In this document: positions 44,639 through 54,599 of the stretch, one piece after another
Layout: each line of letters starts with the position of its first letter
Numbering within the stretch: the stretch's first letter is position 1
Source of the DNA: Sepioteuthis lessoniana
Lineage: Eukaryota > Mollusca > Cephalopoda > Myopsida > Loliginidae
Length of the DNA stretch: 64,000 bases
Direction: 5' to 3'
Assembly: GCA_963585895.1 (NCBI GenBank)
Contig: OY757921.1
Coordinates: forward strand, 56,328,581-56,392,580
The notes under the pieces: model-generated
Told to the model about the DNA's origin: nothing
Database searches by the model: none
What the model saw: only the letters and a program-made list of their open reading frames with translations
Made by a program: the position numbers and the translations under genes

Positions 44639-45779
44639 ATTTGGCGACGAGGACCCTTGACGACCCCAAAAGGACTTCGTGGAAATTGTCAATATTGGTT
44701 CAACATCGGACGCACGAAATTCTATTTTCGTCACACTTTGTTCAACTCAACAGTATTTGACAATCCAGAAAAGGAAACCAAACAAAAAAAAAATGTGTAA
44801 CTAACTTACAATGAACTTGAACTACGACAATTAATGTCTTTTCAAAAAATAATAAGCACTCGAGATTCCCTGAGTGAGTAAGAAATTAAAGTTTTTTTTT
44901 TATATTTAAAAAAAAAGACTCGTGATTCCCAGAGTGAGTAAGGAATTAAAGGTTTTTTTGTATTTAAAAAAAAGAGAATAGTTTTTCACCTCAATTTAAT
45001 TCTATTTCGGTTTAATCCTAAAACAGACACAGACAAACATAGACGAGTTTAAATTCGACATGCTCGATTTTCTTAAGTTCCAACATGAACAGCAAAAAAG
45101 AATAAAAGAGAAAGAACTTGAGCAGCAAAAAAGAATGAATCAACTCCAGCTGGATATACAAAAAGAATGGCTTGAAATACAAAACCAAACAGAAATCAAA
45201 CCACAAAAACTCGAAGAAATTCTTCTTCAAATTCAACAAGAGCAAAGAAACTTGCTTGAACTAACAAACAGGGGTCAAATTAGTGAAAACAAAATTGCAT
45301 TCTCACAAAACACGAACTGGAGTGCAATAGATAATTTTATATATCATCTGGACGAGGCTATAACCGTCGCCTCCTATTTTAAAAGATTCGAGGATTTATA
45401 CGCTACAGATTGTGCGAATTGGGCAGACTCTTAGAAACTTTGCTGACTACTTCGGAAACTATGCACTCCGGAGCACACCAAATTTGTGAACTATATCTCA
45501 TCCCGTAAAACAAGCGAACTGACATTTACCGAAACAGTTAAACAGAACGTTTTAGTCCTAAAACTTCACTCTTTCATAAGTGATGGAAGAGTATGAATTT
45601 AACCAGACGATTACATTGCATTAGCATTGGTTGTGAAAAAGCATTGCGACGATTGCAAACTGTCAGAATTGAGTGCGAATAATTTCAAGTGTCTGGTATT
45701 TGTTCAGGGACTCGTTTCAGCTAAAGACGCTGAAATTAAACGAAGAGTTCTGAATAAACTGGAAAACGAGCCAAACCTT
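44639..45779 (+). mobile_element. Gypsy element leader and decayed gag-like ORF
   Basis: Leader 44639-45059 includes a 60-bp tandem duplication (44858-44975). From 45060 the frame encodes a glutamine- and lysine-rich coiled coil, then IDNFIYHLDEAITVASYFKR and FEDLYATDCANWADS before a stop at 45434. After frameshifts, HCDDCKLSELSANNFKCLVF and QGLVSAKDAEIKRRVLNKLE follow, as in gag of CsRn1-like Gypsy elements. Coding is cut at 45780 by a LINE that enters at its 3' tail. The element is inactive; family placement is from remembered gag motifs. Confidence 0.68.
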
Positions 45780-47370
45780 CATCATCAACATCATCATGTC
45801 GCGACATTAGCACAGATCTCCCTGACCCTCTCCCGCCACCCTTCTCTATCGTCCATTGCTTCCGGCAGGTCCTCAAGGTTACATCCCGTATCTGCACAGG
45901 GCTGTTGTATGTAGGTTCTAGCTTGTCGTCCTGCCTTTGTTCGACCATGTGAAGGGATCCATAGGAGTACGTCACTTGTGAGTTCGTCCCTACCTCTCCA
46001 GCAGTGTCCTGCATGTCTGGTTCGTTTAATTTGGATAGTTTTCGTGATGAGTTGTAAGTGGCCGTACAACTGCTGCTTTGTGGGGTGCTGTCTCCAGGAC
46101 TTGTTCAATATTACTCGCAACATTCTTATGTAGTTGCCGTCAAGCTTTTGTTAGCGTCCATGTAGTGCATCCATACAGTATTGGCACGACCGCTGCTTGG
46201 AAAAAACTGCGTTTCATTTTATCGGGCAGGTCTGACTTCCGTATGACCGATAGCCTATCGATAGCTGTCCATGTCTTTGCTAGTCGCATGCTGGCGTCTG
46301 TCTCGGTTGATGAGACACTGCTTCCTAGGTAGGTGAACTTGTCTACAAGTTTCAGAGAGCTATCGTTTAGTGCGGAGATGCCGCCTGTTTGATTAAAGCA
46401 CACGTCTTGTGAGCATTGACAAGGAGGCCTAAACCTACAGCTGCTCATTCCAGACTATGTAGCAGGCTTTCGGCTTGGATGGGTGTATTTGCCAGGAGTA
46501 CTATGTCATCGTCATAGTCCGCGTCCGTAATTGTTTGCGTGGGTACCTTCAGCTCCTTTCCTTTATTAGCTTGAAACTGTTTTCTTTCATTCTATCAATA
46601 GACGTTCTAAGCACACAGTCTAGACAGATGATAAACAGGTATGGGGCTAATGTGTCTCCTTGCAGCACTCCTGCTACAATGTTGAAATAGTTCGTGTCTC
46701 CATCCAGGGAGGACATCGAAACGAGGTTAACGAAAGCATGGACAGCTATCAATAGGCTATCGACTATATGGAAATCAGACCTAACCGATAAAATGAAACG
46801 CAGTTTCTTCCAGGCAGCGGTCACATCGATACTGCTATATGGATGCACTACATGGACGCTAACAAAACGGCTCGAGAAGAAACTAGATGGCAATTACACA
46901 AGAATGCTGCGTGCAATCCTCAACAAGTCCTGGCAGCAACACCCAACAAGACACCAACTGTACGGCCACCTGCCCCCTATCACGAAAACTATTCAAGTTA
47001 GGCGAACCAGACATGCAGGACATTGCTGGAGAAGCAGAGATGAACTCATAAGAGATGTACTCTTATGGATCCCTACACACGGCCGCGCAAAAGCAGGACG
47101 ACCAGCACGAACGTACATTCAGCAGCTGTGTGAGGATACAGGATGTTGTCCTGAAGACCTGCCTAGGGCGATGAACGATAGGGAGGAGTGGCGAGAGAGG
47201 GTCAGGGATATCCGTGCTGCCAGCACGATATGATGATGATGATGATGATGGCTGCAACGTTTTCTTTGGGTAGGCCATAGGCGAGTAGTATTTGCTCCAT
47301 CTTTCCTTTGTGTATGGAGTCAAAGGCCTAGGCGAAGTTGACAAATAATACAGTTGCTACTAGGTTTTGT
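45780..47370 (-). mobile_element. RTE-like LINE, - strand, interrupted by a nested copy
   Basis: On the - strand, coding runs from about 47370 (VNFA-AFDSIHKGKMEQILL, AYGLPKENVAA), is broken at 47252-46716, and resumes DTNYFNIVAGVLQGDTLAPY. It passes ITDADYDDDIVLLANT (YDDD in place of YADD), then SLKLVDKFTYLGSSVSSTET, DKMKRSFFQAAVVPI and RTRHAGHCWRGRDEL to the CAT-run tail at 45780. It is inserted into the gag of a Gypsy element. Confidence 0.85.
46716..47252 (+). mobile_element. Nested RTE-like LINE 3' fragment, + strand
   Basis: An open + frame reads TRLTKAWTAINRLSTIWKSD, then MKRSFFQAAVTSILLYGCTT, RMLRAILNKSWQQHPTRHQL and DDRE-like NDREEWRERVRDIRAASTI, ending with a GAT/ATG trinucleotide tail at 47232-47252. 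With 179 uninterrupted codons it is the freshest LINE piece in the window. It is 5' truncated and sits in opposite orientation inside the older copy. Confidence 0.85.
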
Positions 47371-47379
47371 GCACGTACA

Positions 47380-47720
47380 CCTTAAAGAATAATAATTAAA
47401 CTGTTTTGACATATAACTGTATATAAACAAAATCTGTACTTATACTAAACTGAATTAGCTAAATTAGAACTGCTCAACTAAACTGAATTGCTACAAATAG
47501 AAAGGTTTTTCTCAATTAAACTCTACTTACATTTAAGCTGTGTGTTTATGCTAAACTGATTTATTTGAAATTGAACTGTTTTTGACAATTAAACTGTGCG
47601 CTCATGCTAAACTGAATTGTTTTAAATAGAACTGATTATTTACATAAAAATGGATTTGGTGTTAAATAACCAACAAAGGTTGATATGCCATAAAACCCAA
47701 CAAACCAAACCAAACCTTAT
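47380..47720 (+). mobile_element. Family A tail-type tandem repeat
   Basis: Units of CTAAACTGAATTGxTTxAAA and ATTAAACTGTGxxxTxATG repeat about six times. The end is GGTTGATATGCCATAAAACC, the family A terminus. Confidence 0.5.
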
Positions 47721-48949
47721 TGCGCGAAAGGTTATCAAACAGTGAATCACAGTACAATAACCAGAGGGTTCAAGAGATTTTGCTCACTTGGTAAGAATGT
47801 TGATGATCAACCTATTTAGGTAGACCTAAAACCAGAGATTCCAAGGCCCAACCATATAGGCAAATCTGGTGAGTAACACTTGGATAGTATCAGGTGAGCT
47901 CAGCATATCAAAAACATCCAAAACTGCCTTATTGTGCCTCACATTACCAAACTATTGCAAAACTTTTGACTCACTCTAGTAGATGCATTTTTAATATAAT
48001 CCAACCAATTGTTCCGTGATATCACTGCTCCAATCAGTTGCTTAACAAGGAACAAGTATGTGCATGTACAGACATAAAATTCGCTTTTTTTTCTCTCTGT
48101 ATTAATTTTCAGTCAAAATAAAATCTCAGTCTGCAGGATTTGGGCCATGAAGTAGGTTTTTGTTTACAAATGCAATATTATTCTCAAGTATTAAGATTAA
48201 TTGCTTCTTGCAATTCTTATCACTTTTGAAAACTCAAGTCCATGCTGAAGGAAATTTATTTTTAAGAGGTGATTTAAAAGCAAAAGTAGCAGATTAGTTC
48301 AACTGCCATGGAAGAATATCTTCAGAACTGATTTTAAAATTGTAAAACTCTCTGACCAAGCTAAAAAAGTAAACCTAAAATAGTGTTATAGTAAGCAAGC
48401 TAGGCTAGCAAACCATTGTCAGTAAGTTCAATTCTTACTGGGGATCCCATTTTTCTGGCTTTAAATCACAACTAAGTTAAGCTTAGTAATAAACTACATG
48501 TTGTTTTGTGAGCACATGTGGTGTAATGGTAAGCAAGCTAAATTAGAAGACCTGTTGCCATTCCAAGGTTAAGGAGCCCAGTCTGCTGTACAATTTACTC
48601 ATAACCAGAGAGGGAAGAGATTGATTCTTGCCTTTCCCAAGGTCATTAATTAGTATGAAGTAAAACACTGCTTCATTCAGATTACTGAGTAAATATGTAA
48701 ATTCTTAAATATATGTTTATTATTAATGCTCATATAATTTAAAAATGATTATGAGCAATGTTCTCTAATTAAACAACAAAATAATTGTTGGTCAGTTCGA
48801 TTTTCACTGGATGACTAATACTTCTTATTTTGTGTGAAGCTTAGTAAATGACTATAATTGAGCTTAGAAGAGAATTACTTTGAAATTAAGTATTTTGGTT
48901 GATGTTGCTAATTTATCAATTTTGTGCCAGTCTGCTATAGCTCCACATT
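47721..48949. other. Stretch with SINE heads, no gene seen
   Basis: 48385-48450 (GTAAGTTCAATTCTTACTGG) and 48510-48560 (GGTGTAATGGTAAGCAAGCT) look like worn tRNA-derived SINE heads, as does GGTCAGTTCGATTTTCACTG near 48790. Nothing else is recognisable. Confidence 0.45.
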
Positions 48950-48951
48950 TT

Positions 48952-48957
48952 TTTATT
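48952..48957 (-). terminator. Candidate polyadenylation signal for the - strand gene
   Basis: AATAAA on the - strand, about 110 bp past the stop at 49067. The spacing suits a real 3' UTR, though chance cannot be ruled out in AT-rich DNA. Confidence 0.4.
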
Positions 48958-49066
48958 GTTCTTTGATCTAATCTACATCACTTTCATCTGAATTATTCTG
49001 AAAATTAGCCATATATTCATGGTGTGAAACAGAGAATGAATGTGGCATATAGAGTGTTATATCCTT

Positions 49067-49681
49067 CTACAAGCTCAGATCCTTTGCCCAAAATTCATTT
49101 TTATTTGAAACTCTCAGAAATCTTGTCTTGAAAGAAACACTTTTCTGTTTTTTCCTTGTAACTCCTTCTAAAAAATATTGGACATCCAAACAAGGTACAC
49201 TTCTCGGAATTCTTGCTTTCTTGAATCCTTTTGATCCTTTGTTCCTTTTAGGTTCAATTATATAAGGAGAGCACGGGAATGGAGATAACATTGATAAAGG
49301 TTCTTTAATCATTCCCAAACTGCAGTGAGCAGGAATTGTATGTTTCATATCTACTAATTTAATGTTACACTTGAAAAATGTCTACTTCTCCTGCTTTTAG
49401 TTGGATCCAACCCAGTTGATGAGTCTAAGGAGTAGGAGTTGTAAATTGAAGTTGGAGTATTTTTCATATTTCTGTAGAGTCTGTCTGCAGCACCATTGGG
49501 GTCATGTCCACGATCTTCCCACTTATACCAATTGTAACCCATGAGAGGCCTTGAAGGAAATAAATTCAGGTTTCTTTTTCTTTTTTCTTTTATCTGGTTT
49601 AGAATTTCAGCTTTGATATTTAGTACTGCTATTTTTTCCTTATTAACAGGTGATTCTTTGATTTTGAAACATTTGGTTTGA
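49067..49681 (-). CDS. Unrecognised - strand terminal exon, frameshifted
   Basis: A good acceptor (TTCCTCTCTTTCTGCCCTCA then AATCCAGTCAG) precedes base 49681. Reading on gives QTKCFKIKESPVNKEKIAVL, later FPSRPLMGYNWYKWEDRGHD, PNGAADRLYRNMKNTPTS and SRRSRHFSSVTLN before a TAA at 49354. One base out of frame, coding-like sequence continues with MKHTIPAHCSLGMIKEPLSM, SPFPCSPYIIEPKRN, ARIPRSVPCLDVQYFLEGV and FWAKDLSL, ending in TAG at 49067. The two frames meet at a run of five Ts (about 49371-49375), so a single-base length change explains the break. I do not recognise the protein; no signal peptide or membrane segment is visible. It may be a real gene with an assembly error, a true pseudogene, or an unknown mobile ORF. 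Confidence 0.45.
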
Positions 49682-50110
49682 CTGACTGGATTTGAGGGCA
49701 GAAAGAGAGGAATATGCCATTTCAGGTGTTTAACTTATGGAATTGGACATTTTTTTATTATTTTTTATTTAGTGATGAATTGATATTTCAAAATATTTTA
49801 TGTCACTGGAACAAAATTTCTTTTTTGTTAAATATTTTTTTGTATATCACAAATAATGACTGATTGCTTACTGAAAGACTTATTTTAACAGCTATCTCAA
49901 GTTATAGTTTTCTTTTTCTTGAATGAATTAGTAGATAAGGATATTCTTTGAATTTAAGTCCTTATGATCTCTTATCCAATTCTCTACCCAAAAATGGCTG
50001 TTGTCTTTTGTTTATCTAATAGAAACTAATTGCAAATAAAAATTCTACAATTTCCTTTAAAATTTCATAAAATGATTTTCATTTTCAAAGAGGATCAAAG
50101 CAAATTTTAC

Positions 50111-50220
50111 AAATTTCTTTTTTTGGCTTGTACATCTATATCTCCATAGCACTGATATTCATCAATAATTGTTTCATTGTAAAAGCAGCTTCCATTTTTA
50201 GGGAAATGTAGTGAACAAAA
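50111..50220 (-). CDS. Possible penultimate exon of the - strand unrecognised gene
   Basis: The - strand frame reads FCSLHFPKNGSCFYNETIID then EYQCYGDIDVQAKKRN, ending before GTAAAA. It leaves two bases that join in phase with the exon starting at 49681. Three cysteines and the regular composition suggest real coding. The acceptor is uncertain: CCCAAG at 50221 is poor, while the strong T-rich GTTTCAG at about 50257 leads into another frame (VTQVLFTTFP) that meets this one at the same FP, hinting at another single-base shift. No exon further upstream was found. Confidence 0.35.
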
Positions 50221-50262
50221 CTTGGGTTACAGCATTGATATGAACATCCAATTTAACTGAAA

Positions 50263-52440
50263 CAAAAAAAAAAACAAAATCAGAAATTTTTATTCTTCAA
50301 CACAAGATTTATGAAATGAAACGTTAAAGCATTTTTTGATTTTACCATTAAGAAAGAAAGATTTTCAAAAATACAAGAATGGTATTCAGAATATGATGAT
50401 ATTTCACTCAAAACAATGAAACTTTTTTAAACTCCTTATCCCTAATCAAAAGATGTTGACAGAAATAAGTTATCTGTATGCTTGTTGATATTTATTTACC
50501 AGAGTTAAATATTTTGCAATATTTTGATACCTACTAGTTTGAGGCATATATATCAGGAAAAAATCTCAGCCATCAATTTTGTTACATTATAATCAAAAAT
50601 CTTTTTGAATGATGCTTGTAAAAACTAACAACAAACACATTACCATCTTTTTTTACTAACCCAGTATCATAGAATGTATTACTAAATGCTCTTTTCATTA
50701 ATAAAATCAATTAAACAATAAATAATGTTGTAAGCAGCTAATATGGCCAAAAGTGGTTAACTAGAGAGTTCAAGAGATTTTCCTCATGTTGTAACATTTT
50801 AGCAATACAGGAAACAGACTTGTTTCAAACCAAAATATTTTATTCTTGCAGAGATTTTATATACCTACTAATCCAAATGAGATTGCTTGAAAAACTCCCA
50901 AAGGATTTTAACCTTGATTTCTTGTCAATTTTTGTTTTCCCTTAACTGATAATCTTTTCTCCACCAGACACATATCATATCTCCCCATTTTTCATTGGTA
51001 CACACATTGTGTTTTTATAATTCATTAGAACAACATTTATAGCAAACAGCCAATGTAAATAAATAAAAGCAATTGTTTCCTAATCATACAAGTTAAATAA
51101 TCATCCTATTGAAACAGCAGATTCCTGCAGTTTTAAAATAGATATTATCTCTCAAATGAGTCAAGTGCTTTTGTTTGTCTTTTTTATATTGGTTTGTTTT
51201 GTTTTGTTTTTTGACCTTACTACACTTTCAGCTTTAAACACATATCCTGTATTTTTGTAATATATTTCACTTGATCAGTTCATATTTATGGCATTCAGAC
51301 AGTGCCTTTCTCTTAATAGGGATAATAGCCAAAAATGTAGCTGGGTTTCCTGGGTTTCCAAAAATGTAGCAGGTTTCCCTGCAGATATCAGAGCACACCA
51401 CAACAATTTTTGTCTTTCAACCATAAAAAGGTTTAATCAGAGGGATCAGTACCTAGTCTTCAGATTAAAATTGTTTTAGAACCTCTGACCTAGAAGATTT
51501 TCCTTTTGATATGAGCCATCCTTTGTACTTCTTACATGTCAGATGAGTTAAGACCCTATAAAGTATTTTCAATACTATAATCAACTTCTTATATTTGATG
51601 TGACTTAAGACCTTATAAAGTATTTTCAACACTATAATCAACTTCTTACATTTGATGTGACTGAAGACCCTATAAAGTATTTTCAACACTATAATCAACT
51701 TCATTTTTAAATTTTGTCTTCAGTTGCTACAAGTTACAAAAGTGTTCATTGAAAACAAAATTGTCTAAAAGATTTTGAAGTTTATCACTAAATATTTTAA
51801 AGACTAGAAGACAAGTATTATAATATACTAAACAATATAAGATAATCGTGAGATTAAAATCTGAAAAGAAAATCTAATTAACACTGAAATAAGAATAGAA
51901 ATGAAAATATTAATAATTCATGAAATAATTTTTTAAACATATAATCATTTTCTTTTTCTTTTTCTTTTCCTCTCATAACAAAATTTTTTTTTCAACTTTT
52001 ATCAGTTCAAAGGATTAGACAAAATGTTTAAATGCTAAATATTGTTGAATACTCATCAAACACTGACCTTTGATGTAAATTTCAAAGCAAAATTCTGAAG
52101 TAAATCAAAATCTTCCAAACATTTTCTTCTCTTGTTACTTTCTTTGAGACTGATGCTTTCAATTCTAATGCAATTCAATTATTTTTCTAATAATTATAGA
52201 TTCTATAAATACAAATTCATTTGACACAACATCCTTTAGCAACTAATATTGTAAACAAAAGAAACACTGCATTCTACTTATAGATTTTGAATTAAGACTG
52301 TTATTCAAATTGTTTCTCTTATCTAAAGAAACAATCAGCTAATCTGACTGAATATCTCTTTTTTCCTTCTTTTTTGCTTTGTATTTGAATAATTTTAGTT
52401 CCTCCTGTTTATTGAAGTGTCTTTTGAGGGCACTTGAATA
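50263..52440. other. AT-rich stretch, no gene seen
   Basis: Apart from the 57-bp tandem at 51540-51705 and a short GTAGCTGGGTTTCC duplication near 51337-51380, nothing is recognisable. Confidence 0.6.
51540..51705. repeat. 57-bp tandem repeat, three copies
   Basis: Units carry CCTATAAAGTATTTTCAA, CACTATAATCAACTTCTTA and TTTGATGTGACT. Because 57 is a multiple of three, the - strand shows a 19-residue periodic frame. Confidence 0.92.
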
Positions 52441-52449
52441 TTACATTTT

Positions 52450-53075
52450 CCTTGTTCAGATACTCCAGTTCTGAAGATCTATGGAATGTTGAGTAACAAC
52501 TTCATTGCCATTACTCCCAGGTTCACTCTGACCCAGAGTGATAGTACATTAAGGTCTCATATATGGGTCAAATAGATCTGTTTGAAAATATGTGCATTAG
52601 ATAGGAATACATGAAACCATTTAACAAATGATTATTATCCAATGATTATTATCCAATAAAATTATTAATGTTTGGAAGACTTGAAACCTAAGTAACTTGA
52701 AACCATATAACTGTGCTAAAAATCATTATTATTAAATAGAAATGATTTATTTGAACCATATTATTAAAATTAGGTATGAATACTTGAAACCATACAACTG
52801 TATGCAAAGTAGTTGTATTTTATTGGAATACCTGAAACTGTACAACTATTTGTAAACTATTTGTATTAGATAAGAATACTTGAAACCATACAACTGTATG
52901 TAAGTTATTTGTATTAGATTGGAATACTTGATATCAGATAATTGTATGACAAAAAACTCATAAGAAACAATTATATAAAAAAATGTAAATGTAAATATAA
53001 ATGTACAATGAATTAAATTCCCTGACCTGAAGGCATAAAATAACCCAAAGTAAGTTGACATAGCGATAAAATTGA
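52450..53075 (+). mobile_element. Family A SINE-like repeat with tandem tail
   Basis: The body has CTCCAGTTCTGAAGATC, CATTGCCATTACTCCCAGGT and CATATATGGGTCAAATAGAT. The tail repeats GAATACTTGAAACCATACAA about five times and closes AAGTTGACATAGCGATAAAA. Confidence 0.65.
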
Positions 53076-53984
53076 TCTATCAAATTCAGATACAAGTTTG
53101 AAAGGGGATCTTGTTTGAGGCATAACCCATAGAAATTCTTGGGTACTTCTTTGTGATTTAAGAACAGAACAAAAAATAATTTCTGTATTTTAATAACAAA
53201 GAAAAAGAGAAATCATATGATTTACAGTTTTAGATTTTGGCCTTTCTATGTAAAAAAAAAAAAAGCTATAGGTTCCATATAAAAAAGAAAAATTCAATTA
53301 TCATTCATTTCCAAAATTTCTGACAAAAAATTCTCCTTTTTTTTTTCTTTTTTTCATAACTACTTAAGTCTTGCACTTAGCTATTTCCTCACTCTGAGAA
53401 AAGTGATAAAATATTGTCAGTGGTCAAATACTGACTGTGGAATTTTTTTCCAATGTTTTTCAAATTTTAGCCTTGAATCTTATTTATTATCACTGAATGT
53501 CACTGATAGATTTTTTTCTTTTAGTAATGGATTTGAAGGCAGTAAGTTCATCTGTTAGAGTAGAATCAGTATGTTTAGAGAGTAGAATCATTATGTTTGT
53601 AGAGAATATAGAAATACTGAAAGTATTATGTATATTTTACATATGTGGAAAGGAATTAATCATTCATAGATCTGTGAGTAGAAAGATTACTTGCAACAGT
53701 AGAGTCAAATATTTTTAGGGTAACATAGAAAGTACTTTACACCCTGTAGTTATATATTTTTGGCATATAAATACAAGAGCATAAATTGAAATATTTTTCA
53801 GGAATTAATATTTACATCATGGAATTATTTTGAACAATACAACTGAGAAAAAAGTCTTAATTCAGTTTGATATAAGAATTTTATTTCTTATAAGTTGACA
53901 TTTATAACAAGTCAATAAGCAAGTCTCTCAAGAGCAAAGGATTTAAGGAATTCTTAGCTCTATTTTCTTGTGTCCTGAGAATGA

Positions 53985-54200
53985 GACTAAACTGCATCTG
54001 GGGGTGAGGTTACAGTTCTGGAGTTCTGTGGAGTATAGAGAACCCCTTCATTGCAATTAGATCCACCCTCACCCAGAGTGTTAGTACCTGTAAGGGTCCC
54101 ATCAATGGGTCAAATAGTACCAGTAAGGATCCCATCAATGGGTCAAATAGAACCTGTAAGGGTCCTATCAATGGGTCAAATAGAACCTGTTAGAGTCCTA
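53985..54200 (+). mobile_element. Family A body with an internal 33-bp tandem
   Basis: GGTTACAGTTCTGGAGTTCT and CCACCCTCACCCAGAGTG are body motifs. The end GGGTCCCATCAATGGGTCAA is then repeated in units of 33 bp (about 54085-54200, three to four copies). Confidence 0.65.
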
Positions 54201-54595
54201 TCACCATCATGTTCATATTCAACAGCTTTTTCAGTTCTCTTAGCAAGATTCAAGTATTTGTCAATCTTTCTTTTATTTTTCCTCTAAAGTCTGCTGGAAC
54301 AGCAAAATTCACTAATTGAAAAGTTCTTCTTGTTGATTAACACTAAATCTGGTTTTCTGGCCAGAATTTGGTAGTCTGTTTGAATCTCATAGTCTCAGAG
54401 AATTTTATCCATCTTATTTTCTAGGAAAGGTTCTGGTTTGTGTATATACCATTTTTCAATATTGTCAAATTTCAGTTTCATATAAAATTTCCCATAGATC
54501 AACTGTCCTACCAAGTTTCCTGCATTCACTTATTACATGATTAACTGTTTCATCTCTGTCACCACATAACTTACCCTAGCTATTCTTCAATTGTT
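54201..54595 (-). mobile_element. LINE fragment (restriction-like endonuclease region), - strand
   Basis: Antisense order: CTCTTAGCAAGATTCAAGTA, CTGCTGGAACAGCAAAATTC, GGTTTTCTGGCCAGAATTTG and CACCACATAACTTACCC. This is the same segment as 54820-55220 in the adjacent copy, so it is a separate insertion. Confidence 0.68.
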
Positions 54596-54599
54596 CTTT

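Noticed and set aside
44606..44800. Open frame with phase-compatible TTTCTAG acceptor, ending CQYWF..., first read as an alternative last exon of the ITIH-like gene
   Set aside because: TTTGGCGACGAGGAC at 44636 is the typical LTR/primer-binding junction, an LTR-like sequence precedes it, and gag-like coding follows. The resemblance to the ITIH end is limited to a few residues.
45736..46123. - strand frames taken as separate genes
   Set aside because: They are pieces of one decayed LINE in different frames.
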